A stretch of DNA of 64,000 bases from Sphingomonadales bacterium (GCA_027486415.1 JAIXPC010000002.1:496001-560000), one strand, 5' to 3'; counted from the stretch's first letter, positions 53,745-63,800 are shown. Translations and numbers: made by a program. Notes: generated from the sequence alone by a model not told the origin.

Positions 53745-54269
53745 ATGACCGACACGCCGACCCTGCATTCCGAGCGACTGGTGCTGCGCCCGCACCGAAT
53801 GGACGATTTCGAACGCTTGGCGGCGATGTGGGCGCACCCCAAGGTTGTCACCTATTTCGGCGGCAAGCCCTTTGACCGGGAAGACAGCTGGAACCGCTTG
53901 CTGCGCTATGTCGGCCACTGGCCGTTGATGGGCTATGGCATGTGGGCCGTCACTCTGAAGGGCAACGACGCCCATGTCGGCGATGTCGGCTTCCTGCACG
54001 GCGAACGCGGCGGCGTGCCGCCGTTCGGCTGCCCGGAAATGGGCTGGACGTTCCATCCCGAAGCGCAAGGCCAGGGCTATGCCAGCGAGGCGGTGGCCTG
54101 CGCGCTGGAATGGGGCGACGCCCGCTTTGATCGCACCGTTGCCATGATCCATCCGGCCAACGCACCCAGCATTGTCGTCGCCCGCCGCTGTGGCTTCACC
54201 ATCTATGGCGAAGCCACCTATCGCGAGCAGCCGGTCGGCCTGTGGGAACGGATCAGAACGCCGTCCTGA
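53745..54269 (+). CDS. GNAT family N-acetyltransferase, RimJ/RimL type
   Basis: 174 residues. TLHSERLVLRPHRMDDFERLAAMW (6-29) is the RimJ/RimL N-terminus; MGWTFHPEAQGQGYASEAVACAL (about 95-117) is the acetyl-CoA motif, and IHPANAPSIVVARRCGFTIYGEA (about 130-152) the C-terminal core. ATG at 53745 fits the RERL start. The 3' end overlaps 17 bases with the convergent receptor gene. Confidence 0.87.
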   Translation: MTDTPTLHSERLVLRPHRMDDFERLAAMWAHPKVVTYFGGKPFDREDSWNRLLRYVGHWPLMGYGMWAVTLKGNDAHVGDVGFLHGERGGVPPFGCPEMGWTFHPEAQGQGYASEAVACALEWGDARFDRTVAMIHPANAPSIVVARRCGFTIYGEATYREQPVGLWERIRTPS

Positions 54270-56349
54270 TCGTCAGCCGCGCCGTGCGCGGCGTGCCGGT
54301 GCTGATATTGTTGTCGGTGTGGGCGGTCGGGAAATAGGCGGTGTTGAACAGGTTTTCGACATTCAGCTGCGCCTGCACGCCCTTGGCCAGCGTCACGAAC
54401 AGAGCGCCATCGAACCGCGTATAGGCCGGCAGCCGTACGCTGTTGCTGATCCCGGCAAAGCTGGCCCCCTGGTGCAGGATGCCAAGGCCAACGCCCACCG
54501 GCTCAGCAATCTGGAAACGCTGCCACAGGCTGGCCTGGAATTCCGGCACCAGCGGCACGTGGCGGCCGGCGGGGGCGGCGCTGGTGGTGCTGGTGATGCG
54601 CGCATCCTGCACGGCCATGCCGGCCTGCACCTGCCACCATTTGGTGATCTGGCCATCAAGGCCAAGTTCGATGCCCTTGCTGCGCTGGCGGCCGGTCAGT
54701 TCGATAGTGCCTGCAACATTGCCCGGCGCGCGGGTGTTGGTGCGATCCAGCAGATAGGCAGCGATGGTGACGTTGAGCGTGGGCGTGATGTCCCACTTGG
54801 CGCCGATCTCGCGGTTCAAAAAGCCTTCCGGTTCCAGCGCGGCCAGGCTGGCATCAAGGCTGGTAAATTGGTCACCCGATTGCGGCAGGTATGACCGGCT
54901 GAAACTGGCGTAGAGCGAGGCGTTGGGCGCGGGCTTCACCACCACGCCGGCACGCGGTGACCACAGGTGATCGACGCGGGCAACGCGGGTGCCGGCCAGG
55001 CGGTTGTCCAGCGTCAGTTCGAAACGGTCGTAACGGATGCCGCCGATCAGCTCGATGGCGTCGCCGATCTTCACCTGATCCTGCACGAACACGGCGGCGA
55101 TATCCGCCTGGGCGCGGATGGAGCGGTTGCCGGGCCCGGCGCGGAACGTCGCCGGCGGCGGGGCGGAGGCGGTGGCCGGCGTCACGAAGGCGCGCACCGT
55201 GCCGGGGGCGATGCCATCGAAAAAGCCGTTGATGCGCTGGTTGCGCGACACCTGCCGGCCGAATTCCGCGCCGATCAGGAACTGGTTTTCCGCGCCCGCA
55301 ATATCGGTTTTCCAGTTCAGATCGGTCTGGCTGAACAGATTGCGGCGGCGGGTGGGATCGCGATAGGCCTCCACCCCGATGCGGCCGTCGGCCCCCAGCG
55401 CGGTGGCGGCATAGATGTTGGTATAGACCTTGTCGTAATCGGCCCAGCGCGTGCGGTGGCGCAGCGCCACCGTGTCGGACAGGCGATAATCGGCGGCCAG
55501 AGTCAGCGCATCGACATTCACGGTGGCGCGGTTCAGCGCCGGATCGCCAATGAACAGGTTGCGCGACACCGGCGCGGGGCGACCGTTCTGGGAGGGGATG
55601 CCGCGATCCGCCGTGCGATCATCGCTGGCGTGTTCATAACCCAGCACCAAGTTGCCGCGCCCGCCCAGATCAAGGCCCAGCGTGGGGTTCACCGCCCAGC
55701 GGGTGAGGCCGTAAAAATCGCGGTGGTTGCTGGCTTCTTCATAAAAGCCGTTCAGGCGCGCGCCGATGCCGTTGGCGAGCGGCTGATTGATGTCGCCGGC
55801 CACGCGCCAGCTGCCCCAGGTGTCGACGGCCGCATCCACGGCGACGAAGTGGCTGGCGAGATCGGGCGTCTTGGTAACGCGGTTGATGACACCGCCGCCG
55901 CCGCCACGGCCGAAGATCATGGCGTTGGAGCCCTTCAGGATTTCCAGCCGGGCGAGGTTGTAGAAATCGCGGTAGTATTGAACGTCGTCGCGCACGCCAT
56001 CGACGAAGAAATCGGCGGTGCTGTTGTTGCCGCGCAGCACGATCTGATCGCGATTGCCTTCGCCCTGAGCGCCCACGGCTCCGGGAACGAAGCGCATGGC
56101 ATCCTGGATGCTGAGGATGGCCTGATCATCAAGGCGCTGGCGGGTGAGGATGGTGATCGCCTGCGGCACGTCGAGCAAAGGCGTATCGGTGCGGGTGGCC
56201 GACGACAGGCTGTCGATGCGGTAACCGGCGTCGCGCTGGCCGGTGACGACGATGGTGGCCGCCTCGGCATCCAGCGCCTCATCAAGGGTGGCCGCGTGGG
56301 CCGAGGCAGAGGCCAGCAGCGCGGCAGAGGCGAGGAACAGGGACCGCAT
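54253..56349 (-). CDS. TonB-dependent siderophore-type receptor
   Basis: 698 residues: signal peptide 1-19 (MRSLFLASAALLASASAHA), TonB box-like TIVVTGQRDAG (about 32-42), plug domain to about 165 (TDTPLLDVPQAITILTR, FFVDGVRDDVQYYRDFYNLARLEILKGSN, GRGGGGGVINRVTKTP) and a beta-barrel to the end (final Phe). The plug and its LDVP...RQRLDD pattern match siderophore receptors (Fiu/FhuE/FoxA group). Imports ferric siderophores with TonB energy. ATG at 56349 marks the signal peptide; the 30-residue upstream extension is Cys/His-rich and lies over the Fur-like site. No cognate transporter lies next to it. Confidence 0.93.
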   Translation of the reverse strand: MRSLFLASAALLASASAHAATLDEALDAEAATIVVTGQRDAGYRIDSLSSATRTDTPLLDVPQAITILTRQRLDDQAILSIQDAMRFVPGAVGAQGEGNRDQIVLRGNNSTADFFVDGVRDDVQYYRDFYNLARLEILKGSNAMIFGRGGGGGVINRVTKTPDLASHFVAVDAAVDTWGSWRVAGDINQPLANGIGARLNGFYEEASNHRDFYGLTRWAVNPTLGLDLGGRGNLVLGYEHASDDRTADRGIPSQNGRPAPVSRNLFIGDPALNRATVNVDALTLAADYRLSDTVALRHRTRWADYDKVYTNIYAATALGADGRIGVEAYRDPTRRRNLFSQTDLNWKTDIAGAENQFLIGAEFGRQVSRNQRINGFFDGIAPGTVRAFVTPATASAPPPATFRAGPGNRSIRAQADIAAVFVQDQVKIGDAIELIGGIRYDRFELTLDNRLAGTRVARVDHLWSPRAGVVVKPAPNASLYASFSRSYLPQSGDQFTSLDASLAALEPEGFLNREIGAKWDITPTLNVTIAAYLLDRTNTRAPGNVAGTIELTGRQRSKGIELGLDGQITKWWQVQAGMAVQDARITSTTSAAPAGRHVPLVPEFQASLWQRFQIAEPVGVGLGILHQGASFAGISNSVRLPAYTRFDGALFVTLAKGVQAQLNVENLFNTAYFPTAHTDNNISTGTPRTARLTIRTAF

Positions 56350-56361
56350 CGTTCTTATCCT

Positions 56362-56380
56362 GCGAATGATTATCACTTGC
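56362..56380 (-). promoter_or_regulatory. Fur box before the TonB receptor gene
   Basis: GCGAATGATTATCACTTGC (plus strand) matches the 19-base Fur consensus at 14 positions on the reverse strand (core TGATAATCATT). It lies 13 bases upstream of the start codon, so binding would block initiation under iron sufficiency. Confidence 0.75.
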
Positions 56381-56588
56381 GAGCTTATTGAGACGCATTC
56401 GCAAGAATCGCAAGCGCAGGTTTCATGACAATACGGCAATCTTGACGATCGGCAGGCGCGGCCTGTCCTACACCAGCAGAACCTGCCATGCCGCCTTCCG
56501 GCTGCGGCGACACGTCATGCGGGCTGTGAGGCTCACACCCCCCAAATGCGGAAAAACTGACAAAAGTGGGGCTGGGCCGGCGCGCTTT

Positions 56589-58547
56589 CTACTGGTTCAG
56601 ACGGCCTTCGATCAGGGCATCGACCACCGTCGGATCTGCGAGGGTGGAGATGTCACCCAGCGCGCCGAACTCATTCTCGGCGATCTTCCTGAGGATGCGG
56701 CGCATGATCTTGCCGCTGCGGGTTTTCGGCAGTGCCGGGGTGAGGTGGATGTGATCGGGGATGGCGATGCCGCCGATTTCGGCGCGCACCGTCGCCTTCA
56801 GGGCATCGATCAGCGCCGGTGAAGCATCCACGCCGACATTGAGGGTGACATAGGCATAGATGCCCTGGCCCTTCACGTCGTGCGGGAAGCCGACCACCGC
56901 GGCTTCGGCCACGTCAGTGTGGGCGACCAGCGCCGATTCCACCTCGGCTGTGCCCATGCGGTGGCCGGACACGTTGATGACGTCGTCAACCCGGCCTGTG
57001 ATCCACCAATAGCCATCGGCATCACGGCGGGCGCCGTCGCCGGTGAAATAGCGGCCGCGATAGGTGGTAAAATAGGTCTGGGTGAAGCGTTCGTGGTCGC
57101 CGAACACCGTCCGTGCCTGGCCCGGCCAGCTGCGGGTGAGGATGAGGTTGCCGCTGATCTCCTGGCCCGGTGCCCACGGGATGATGCTGCCATCGGCCTC
57201 CACCAGCGCCGGCTCGATGCCGAAGAACGGCCACGAGGCGCTGCCGGCCTTCAGCGGCGTGGCCCCTGGCAGCGGCGTGATCAGCGCGCCACCGGTTTCG
57301 GTCTGCCACCACGTATCCACGATGGGCAGGCGGCCCTTGCCGACGACGCGGTGATACCAGTTCCAGGCCTCCGGGTTGATCGGTTCGCCCACGGTGCCGA
57401 GCAGGCGCAGGGAGGACAGGTCATGACGGTTCACCGGTTCGTCGCCGTCGCGCATGATGGCGCGCAGCGCGGTGGGGGCGGTGTAGAAGATGTTGACCTT
57501 GTGCTTGGCGATCACCTGCCAGAAGCGGTCGTTGCCCGGCCAACTGGGCACGCCTTCGAACATCAGCACGGTGGCCCCGGCGCTGAGCGGCCCGTAGACG
57601 ATGTAGCTGTGCCCCGTCACCCAGCCGACATCGGCGGTGCACCAGAAGGTTTCCCCGGCGCGGTAATCGAACACAGTTTCAAAGGTGAGATTGGCCCACA
57701 GCAGATAACCGGCAGTGGTGTGCAGCACACCCTTGGGCTTGCCGGTGGAGCCGGAGGTGTAGAGGATGAACAGCGGATCTTCGGCGTTCATCGGCTCGGG
57801 CGTGCAGGTTTCCGGCACTTCGTCGCGGATGTCGTGCCACCAGTGGTCACGATCCTCCACCATGGCGATGCGGCCGCCCGTGTGGCGGACGACGAGCATG
57901 GCTTCGACGTTGACGCCCGCCGTCTCCGCCTTGTCGCAGGCGTCGTCGGCGATGGCCTTCAGCGGGATGGCCTTGCCGCCGCGGCGGCCCTCGTCGGCGG
58001 TGATGATGAAGCGGCTCCCGGCGTCCTCGATGCGGCCGGCCAGGCTCTCGGCCGAAAAGCCGCCGAATACCACGCTATGGATCGCGCCGATGCGGGCGCA
58101 GGCGAGCATCGCCATCGCCGCCTCCGGAATCATCGGCATGTAGATAGTGACGACATCGCCCTTGTCGACGCCCAGCGCCACCAGCGCGTTGGCCATGCGG
58201 GCGACCTCGTCGCGCAGCTCCTTGTAGGTCAGGCGGCGACCTTTGGCTTTGGGGTCATCGGCCTCCCAGATGATCGCGGTGCGCTTGGGATCTGCCTCTG
58301 CCCAGCGATCGAGGCAGTTCCAGCTGGCGTTGATCACGCCGTCTTCGAACCACTTGATATCAACCGGGTCCCACGACCAGTTGCCCATCACGGTTGGTGC
58401 CTTGTACCAATCCAGCCGGCCGATCTGCTGCCGCCAGAAGCCATCGGGATCGGCGAGGCTCTGGGCGTGGAGGGCGCGATACTGCTCCGTCGTGGTGCGG
58501 GTGATTGCCAGCGCTGCGGGGGTAACGGGGTGGATGGTATCGGTCAT
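56589..58547 (-). CDS. acs: Acetyl-CoA synthetase (AMP-forming)
   Basis: 652 residues. Adenylate-forming enzyme making acetyl-CoA from acetate, ATP and CoA. Motifs: the P-loop [17 protein letters not shown] (about 265-281), the aromatic [11 protein letters not shown] (about 411-421), [25 protein letters not shown] (about 495-519) and the C-terminal [18 protein letters not shown] with the acetylatable lysine (about 608-625). ATG at 58547 is preferred to a GTG at 58553. Divergent from tadA by 46 bases. Confidence 0.96.
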   Translation of the reverse strand: MTDTIHPVTPAALAITRTTTEQYRALHAQSLADPDGFWRQQIGRLDWYKAPTVMGNWSWDPVDIKWFEDGVINASWNCLDRWAEADPKRTAIIWEADDPKAKGRRLTYKELRDEVARMANALVALGVDKGDVVTIYMPMIPEAAMAMLACARIGAIHSVVFGGFSAESLAGRIEDAGSRFIITADEGRRGGKAIPLKAIADDACDKAETAGVNVEAMLVVRHTGGRIAMVEDRDHWWHDIRDEVPETCTPEPMNAEDPLFILYTSGSTGKPKGVLHTTAGYLLWANLTFETVFDYRAGETFWCTADVGWVTGHSYIVYGPLSAGATVLMFEGVPSWPGNDRFWQVIAKHKVNIFYTAPTALRAIMRDGDEPVNRHDLSSLRLLGTVGEPINPEAWNWYHRVVGKGRLPIVDTWWQTETGGALITPLPGATPLKAGSASWPFFGIEPALVEADGSIIPWAPGQEISGNLILTRSWPGQARTVFGDHERFTQTYFTTYRGRYFTGDGARRDADGYWWITGRVDDVINVSGHRMGTAEVESALVAHTDVAEAAVVGFPHDVKGQGIYAYVTLNVGVDASPALIDALKATVRAEIGGIAIPDHIHLTPALPKTRSGKIMRRILRKIAENEFGALGDISTLADPTVVDALIEGRLNQ

Positions 58548-58593
58548 GGCCACCAGACTAGGCCTTGAGGCCGCTTCGGGCTAGAGGGAGCGC

Positions 58594-59052
58594 ATGGCCT
58601 TCCCCCCCTCCAAAGCGATGGCATCCGCGCTGGCCGAAGCCCGCGCAGCGGCTGTTCGTGGCGAGGTGCCGGTGGGCGCAGTGGTAACCGACGCGGCGGG
58701 CAATTTGCTGGCCCAGGCCGGCAACCGCACCCGTGAGTTGCGCGACCCAACCGCCCATGCCGAAATGCTGGCCATCCGCCAGGCCTGCGCCGCGCTGGGC
58801 AGCGAGCGCTTGATTGGTTGCACGCTGACGGTGACGCTGGAGCCCTGCGCCATGTGCGCCGCGGCCATCGCGGCGGCGCGGCTGGAGCGGGTCATCTATG
58901 GCGCGTCCGATCCCAAGTCGGGCGGTGTGGAACAGGGCGCGAAGGTGTTCAGCCATCCCCAGTCGCACCATCGGCCCGAGGTGGTGGCCGGCGTGGCAGA
59001 GACGGAATGCGCGGCGTTGCTGAAGGACTTCTTTGCCGGGCGGCGGGGGTGA
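58594..59052 (+). CDS. tadA: tRNA-specific adenosine deaminase
   Basis: 152 residues. Zinc site His55-Ala-Glu57 (HAEM) and Cys85/Cys88 (EPCAMC), with Glu57 as proton shuttle. Converts A34 of tRNA-Arg(ACG) to inosine so that one tRNA reads several Arg codons. The sequence matches TadA rather than guanine deaminase in the loop QGAKVFSHPQSHHRPEV. ATG at 58594. Confidence 0.94.
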   Translation: MAFPPSKAMASALAEARAAAVRGEVPVGAVVTDAAGNLLAQAGNRTRELRDPTAHAEMLAIRQACAALGSERLIGCTLTVTLEPCAMCAAAIAAARLERVIYGASDPKSGGVEQGAKVFSHPQSHHRPEVVAGVAETECAALLKDFFAGRRG

Positions 59053-59095
59053 ACAGCCCCTTGCGGCGGCGATTGCGGGTCGCAAGGATCGGGGC

Positions 59096-60433
59096 ATGAC
59101 AACAGACGCACCACGCCGGGTTTTGGGGCCATTTGCTGCGGCTTCCGTGGTGGTGGGCATGGTGGTGGGCGCCGGCATCTTCCGATCGGCCAGCCTGGTG
59201 GCGGCCAATCTGCAGAATGACGTGCTGGTGCTGGTGGCGTGGGCGCTGGGCGGGCTGTTCGCGCTGTGCGGGGCGCTTGTCTATGCCGAACTGGCGAGTG
59301 CCTTTCCGCATCCGGGCGGTGATTATCGCTTTCTGAAACTGGCCTATGGTCCGCTGGTCGGGTTCCTGTTTGCCTGGTCGCGCTTTGCGGTGATTTTCTC
59401 GGCTTCGGCGGCGATGCTGGCCTTTGTCGCCGCAGACTATGTTGCTGAACTTGTGTCCCTTTCCGGCGCAGCAAGGGGCGGGGTGGCAGCCGCTGCGATC
59501 GTGGGGCTGACGGCGCTCAACCTCGCCGGGGTGAAACGCTCCACCCGTGGCCAGATCGTGCTGGTGAGCGCCGATGTGGTGGCATTGCTCGTGCTTGGGG
59601 TGGCTGCCGTGAGCCTGATCACCGCCGGCACGCCGCCGCTCACGCCTACGGCCCCGCCGCAGCCCTTCGCCGCCGCCGCGTTCGGGCAGGCCATGGTGTT
59701 CGTCATGCTGGCCTTTGGCGGCTTCAACGATGCCGCCACCCTGTCGGCCGAAGTGCGGCGGCCGCGGGACATGACTCTGGCGCTGGTGGGCGGCATGGGG
59801 CTGGTGACCGCCCTCTATCTGCTGGCCAATTGGGCCTATCTGGTGGGATTGGGTGGCGCCGGGCTGGCCAATAGTGCGGCGCCGGCGGCACAATTGATGC
59901 AATTGGCGTTTGGCGCTGCCGGCAAGGCGGCGATGGTAGTGTTTGTCGGCATCGCCGCGCTGGCGATCGTCAACGCGCTGGTGATCGTCGGCGGGCGCAC
60001 ATTGTTCGCGGTTGCGGCGGATGAACCGGCGCTGGGCCGGCTGGCGGCGTGGGATGAACGGGCCGGCGTGCCGCGCCGGGCGATCTGGGTGCAGTGTGTG
60101 GTGTCGCTGGCGCTGGTGGCGTGGGGATCGGCGTCGACCGGCTTTGCCCAGATGGTCGATTTCCTGTCGCCGGTGTTCTGGCTGTTTCTGTCCCTCACCG
60201 GCCCGGCGCTGATCATCCTGCGCCGCCGCCTGCCAGATGCCGAACGCCCGTTTCCGGTACCGCTCTATCCGCTGGTGCCGCTGATCTTCACCGGCGGCTG
60301 CCTGTTCGTGCTGCAAAGCTCACTGCGCTATGTCGGGATCACCGGCTGCGCCATCAGTTTCGGGATGCTGGCGATGGGGTTGGTGTTGCGAGCGGTCCTC
60401 AAAGGCCAGCCGCAACCGCGGCGTGATAGGTGA
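59096..60433 (+). CDS. APC superfamily amino-acid permease
   Basis: 445 residues with about twelve membrane helices. The first unwound helix motif VVVGMVVGAGIFRSAS (about 18-33) with GAGIF, and ALVYAELASAFPHPGGDYRFL (about 61-81) are APC signatures. Transports amino acids or related compounds by cation symport or exchange; substrate not readable. ATG at 59096. Its 3' end overlaps the convergent feoB by 35 bases. Confidence 0.88.
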   Translation: MTTDAPRRVLGPFAAASVVVGMVVGAGIFRSASLVAANLQNDVLVLVAWALGGLFALCGALVYAELASAFPHPGGDYRFLKLAYGPLVGFLFAWSRFAVIFSASAAMLAFVAADYVAELVSLSGAARGGVAAAAIVGLTALNLAGVKRSTRGQIVLVSADVVALLVLGVAAVSLITAGTPPLTPTAPPQPFAAAAFGQAMVFVMLAFGGFNDAATLSAEVRRPRDMTLALVGGMGLVTALYLLANWAYLVGLGGAGLANSAAPAAQLMQLAFGAAGKAAMVVFVGIAALAIVNALVIVGGRTLFAVAADEPALGRLAAWDERAGVPRRAIWVQCVVSLALVAWGSASTGFAQMVDFLSPVFWLFLSLTGPALIILRRRLPDAERPFPVPLYPLVPLIFTGGCLFVLQSSLRYVGITGCAISFGMLAMGLVLRAVLKGQPQPRRDR

Positions 60434-62264
60434 TGCCGGCCGCGACATAGGCCGCCGCGAACAGGTAGCAGAACATGAAGATCGGCCAGCGCCAGCTGGC
60501 GGTTTCGCGGCGGGTGATGGCCAGCGTCGAGATGCACTGCGGCGCGAACACGAACCAGGCGAGGAAGGCGAGCGCCGTGGGCAGCGGCCAGGCGCCGCGC
60601 AACCGCTCGATCAGGCTGCCGGCATTGTCTTCCGTCACGTCGTTCAGCGCATAGACGGTGCCGAGCGCCGAGACCGCCACTTCGCGCGCGGCCATGCCCG
60701 GCACCAGCGCGATGGCGATTTCCTTGTTGAAACCGATGGGCGCGAACACCGGTTCCAGTGCCGCGCCGATCTTGCCCGCAAGGCTGTATTCGATCGGCGG
60801 CAGCTTGCCGTTGGCGGGGGGCTGCGGCCAGCTGGCCAGGCCCCACAGCACGATGGTGGAGGCGAGGATGATGGTGCCGGCGCGGGTGAGGAAGGCCGTG
60901 GCGCGGCCGTAGAGGCCGAGGCCGACGTCGCGCAGGGCCGGCGTCTGATATTTGGGCATTTCCATCAGGAACGGCGGCGCCGCCCCCTTGGTGACGGTGC
61001 GGCGGAGCGCCGTGGCGGCGACCAGCGCGCCCAGGATACCCGCAATATAGAGCGCGAACAGCACCAGCCCTTGCAGGCCGAACGGGCCGACATCGCGGGC
61101 CGGGATGAAGGCGCCGATAACGACGGCATAGACCGGCAGCCGCGCCGAACAGGTCATCAGCGGCGCGATCAGGATGGTGGTGAGCCGGTCCCGCGGCGAA
61201 TCGATGGTGCGCGTCGCCATGATGCCCGGCACGGCGCAGGCAAAGCTGGACAGCAGCGGAATGAATGCCCGGCCATTCAGCCCCACCCGCGCCATCAGCC
61301 GGTCCATCAGGAAGGCAGCGCGGGTCATGTAACCCGTCTGTTCCAGCGTGATGATGAACAGGAACAGGATCAGGATCTGCGGCAGGAACACCACCACCGC
61401 GCCGACGCCGGCCAGCACGCCATCGTTGAGCAGCGACAACAGCCAGCCTTCCGGCATGGCGGCGGCAAGTTCCGCCTGCAGCGCGGCAATGCCCGCCTCG
61501 ATCCAGCCCATTGGCGCTTCGGCCCAACTGAACACGGCCTGGAACATGAAGAACAGCACGGCCGCCAGCAGCAGCGGGCCGATGACGGGATGCAGCGCCA
61601 CCTTGTCGATGCGCTGCGACCAGCGGCGCGCCGCACCGGTTGACGTTTCCACCGTGGCAGCGAGGCTGCGCGCCTGTTTCTGCAGCGCCTTCAGATCACC
61701 GGCGGCAGCGTTCGGCGGTTCGGGTGGCGCAGCGCCGATGATGGCGGACAGCGCGGCGTTCAGGGCATCGAGGCCGCGGCGGCGGACGGCGACTGTTTCG
61801 ATCACCGGTACCCCCAGCTGATGGGCCAGCCGGCCTGCATCGATGGCGATGCCGTCGCGTGCCGCAAGATCGACCATGTTGAGCGCGACGACCAGCGGCA
61901 GGCCCAGCGCCTTCAGTTCCAGCACGAAGCGCAGGTGATTCCGCAGATTGGTGGCATCGATGACGGCGACAATGGCATCCAGCGGCTTTTCGCCGGCCAT
62001 GCGACCAAAGATGGCGTCCCGCGTCACCGCCTCGTCAGGGGAGCGCGGGTCAAGGCTGTAAGTGCCGGGCAGATCAATAAGCTCGCAGGTGCGGCCATCG
62101 GGCAGGGCGATGCGGCCAGCCTTTCGTTCAACGGTCACGCCGGGATAATTGCCGACCTTCTGCCGGCTGCCGGTCAGCGCATTGAACAGGCTGGTCTTGC
62201 CGGCATTGGGGTTGCCGACCAGGGCGACGACGGGCTGGCGGGTGATGGGGGCGATGACGTTCAT
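60399..62264 (-). CDS. feoB: Ferrous iron transport GTPase FeoB
   Basis: 621 residues. G domain: G1 GNPNAGKTS (about 17-25), G3 DLPGTYS, G4 NMVD (about 130-133); then the helical GDI-like region, two Gate domains (about 300-360 PLLSSFACAVPGIMATRTID and about 500-590 FNKEIAIALVPGMAAREVAVSALGT) within about nine helices. Pumps Fe2+ into the cytosol. Slightly short versus E. coli (773) as in many alphaproteobacteria, with no C-terminal FeoC-like tail. Overlaps feoA by ATGA. Confidence 0.95.
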   Translation of the reverse strand: MNVIAPITRQPVVALVGNPNAGKTSLFNALTGSRQKVGNYPGVTVERKAGRIALPDGRTCELIDLPGTYSLDPRSPDEAVTRDAIFGRMAGEKPLDAIVAVIDATNLRNHLRFVLELKALGLPLVVALNMVDLAARDGIAIDAGRLAHQLGVPVIETVAVRRRGLDALNAALSAIIGAAPPEPPNAAAGDLKALQKQARSLAATVETSTGAARRWSQRIDKVALHPVIGPLLLAAVLFFMFQAVFSWAEAPMGWIEAGIAALQAELAAAMPEGWLLSLLNDGVLAGVGAVVVFLPQILILFLFIITLEQTGYMTRAAFLMDRLMARVGLNGRAFIPLLSSFACAVPGIMATRTIDSPRDRLTTILIAPLMTCSARLPVYAVVIGAFIPARDVGPFGLQGLVLFALYIAGILGALVAATALRRTVTKGAAPPFLMEMPKYQTPALRDVGLGLYGRATAFLTRAGTIILASTIVLWGLASWPQPPANGKLPPIEYSLAGKIGAALEPVFAPIGFNKEIAIALVPGMAAREVAVSALGTVYALNDVTEDNAGSLIERLRGAWPLPTALAFLAWFVFAPQCISTLAITRRETASWRWPIFMFCYLFAAAYVAAGITYHAAVAAGL

Positions 62265-62518
62265 GCCGCCTCCACCTCGATCAGGCGGGCCATGTCGCGG
62301 CGCAGCGCCACCACCATGTTGCCAACGCGCACGGCGAGCGGATCACCGCCGAACGGGGCACGGTGCAGGATTTCGACATCAACGCCTTCATCAAAGCCCA
62401 GTTCGCACAGCCGGCGCGCGGTATCGGGTTCCAGCCCGGCGCGATCGATGGCGGCAATCAATGCGATTTCGCCCACGGCCAGCGTGTCGATCGGGCGATG
62501 AAGGTCGGCTGGCGTCAA
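62261..62518 (-). CDS. feoA: Ferrous iron transport protein FeoA
   Basis: About 85 residues, SH3-like fold: GEIALIAAI, RRLCELGFDEGVDVEILHRAPFGGDPLAVRVGN and VALRRDMARLIEVE are the FeoA pattern. Required with FeoB for Fe2+ uptake. No ATG fits. The frame extends to a TTG at 62560, but that would place a Fur-like site inside the coding region; I take the TTG at 62518, which also gives the usual FeoA length. Start uncertain. Its stop overlaps feoB. Confidence 0.85.
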   Translation of the reverse strand: MTPADLHRPIDTLAVGEIALIAAIDRAGLEPDTARRLCELGFDEGVDVEILHRAPFGGDPLAVRVGNMVVALRRDMARLIEVEAA

Positions 62519-62545
62519 GGCAACGGGTCCGGTCGCGAAAAAGTT

Positions 62546-62564
62546 GCGAACCGTTATCAATTCT
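62546..62564 (-). promoter_or_regulatory. Possible Fur-like site before feoAB
   Basis: GCGAACCGTTATCAATTCT on the plus strand shares GCGAA...TTATCA with the receptor Fur box at the same spacing (reverse strand TGATAA-N3-TTCGC). Weaker than the receptor site; iron regulation of feoAB is common, so the match is plausible. Confidence 0.45.
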
Positions 62565-62607
62565 TGCGCGGCGATGCTACCAGCAAATCACCTTGGTCCG
62601 TCGCGGC

Positions 62608-63246
62608 CTAGACGGCGGGATAGCGCAGCCGGCCGAGGAAGCGCGCCGGATCGGGCAGCTTGCCGGTGATGCCGGTCAATTTCGCCTTGGCCTTTTCGAA
62701 CCGCATCACGCCATCGATGCGGCGATCGATGAAGGCGCGGGTGGCGGCGAAATCCTCGCTGTCGTCCTGCGTCCAGTGCAGCAGGGTCGCCGAATAGACG
62801 CCCGACAGGATCAGCCGCTTGGTATAATGATTGTAATCGGTGGCGGTATCGCCGGCGGCGCGCCACATCGCATCGGCGGCCTGCCACAGCAGCCGGGCCG
62901 ACAGGGCGGCGTGCTGCGGCTGGGCCAGCAGGTTCAGGGCGCGGCGCGTCACCTCGCGGTCGCCCTGTTCCAGCCTGGTGACCAGCGCCATGCGGATGCG
63001 CTCACGCACCTTCAGATTGTGGGCGCCGGCCATCGCCTCGGCCATCACGGCGTTCGCGTTGCTGGTCCACACGGTCAGCATGGTCGCGACATCGGGCAGG
63101 GCGAGCGCGGCGATATCGGGATCGATGCCGGTATCATGGGCGGCGGCGGCCAGTGCGGTCTCGCTCCAGCCGTCAAACGGCACGTGCGGCAGCATGGCGG
63201 CAACCAGCCGGGGCCTCAGGTCGGCAAGCGGGATATCGTCGGTCAT
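62608..63246 (-). CDS. COQ9 family protein (rpsU-divergently transcribed)
   Basis: 212 residues, all-helical (TetR-like) fold with the COQ9 C-terminal domain: FDGWSETALAAAAHDTG (about 26-42), TVWTSNANAVMAEAMAG (about 63-79), NHYTKRLILSGVYSATLLHWTQDDS (about 145-169). COQ9 proteins bind lipids and help ubiquinone biosynthesis by COQ7-type hydroxylation. Divergent from rpsU, the usual alphaproteobacterial arrangement. ATG at 63246; an ATG at 63255 is also possible. Confidence 0.9.
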   Translation of the reverse strand: MTDDIPLADLRPRLVAAMLPHVPFDGWSETALAAAAHDTGIDPDIAALALPDVATMLTVWTSNANAVMAEAMAGAHNLKVRERIRMALVTRLEQGDREVTRRALNLLAQPQHAALSARLLWQAADAMWRAAGDTATDYNHYTKRLILSGVYSATLLHWTQDDSEDFAATRAFIDRRIDGVMRFEKAKAKLTGITGKLPDPARFLGRLRYPAV

Positions 63247-63467
63247 CAGACGCATATAAACCGTGTCGCGCACCGCTGACAGCCGATATTGCGTCGCGGG
63301 GGCGAACGCCCTGTCGTGCCGTCCCCGGTGCGGGACTTGCCGGGCCCATGGCCTTCTGCTATCCGCGCACCCTCTCTCACCGGGGCGACTCGGTGGGCAC
63401 GCCATTTTCAAGACTAACCCGCATTTGGGGCCGCTTGCCCCCGAACATATTGGAGTGACGGCAACTC

Positions 63468-63674
63468 ATGCAGATCGTGGTTCGCGACAACAACGTCGAT
63501 CAGGCCCTTCGCGCCCTGAAGAAGAAGCTGCAGCGTGAAGGCGTCTACCGCGAGATGAAGCTGCGTCGTCATTACGAGAAGCCCAGCGAAAAGCGCGCCC
63601 GTGAGCAGGCTGCCGCCGTGCGCCGCGCCCGCAAGCTGGAGCGCAAGCGCATGGAACGCGACGGCATCAAGTAA
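63468..63674 (+). CDS. rpsU: 30S ribosomal protein bS21
   Basis: 68 residues, highly basic: [40 protein letters not shown], ending KRMERDGIK, the alphaproteobacterial S21 form. It takes part in translation initiation on the 30S platform. ATG at 63468 with TGGAGTGA upstream. Followed by a strong terminator, then the FKBP gene. Confidence 0.97.
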   Translation: MQIVVRDNNVDQALRALKKKLQREGVYREMKLRRHYEKPSEKRAREQAAAVRRARKLERKRMERDGIK

Positions 63675-63699
63675 GCTGACGCTGATCTCGCAAAAGGCC

Positions 63700-63744
63700 G
63701 AGGGCCGGGCAGGGTTGACCCTCTGCCCGGCCCTCGCCATTTTG
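63700..63744 (+). terminator. Rho-independent terminator after rpsU
   Basis: A perfect 13-bp stem GAGGGCCGGGCAG (63700-63712) / CTGCCCGGCCCTC (63723-63735) with a 10-base loop that can itself pair partly, followed by GCCATTTTG (T4). Placed 25 bases after the rpsU stop. Confidence 0.9.
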
Positions 63745-63800
63745 CGCCAACAGCACGACAATAGCGCCACGACAGCGCGGATTTCAGGGGTTTCAAGCTC

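Noticed and set aside
56880-58568. 562-residue plus-strand open frame
   Set aside because: Antisense to acs, which has complete family motifs.
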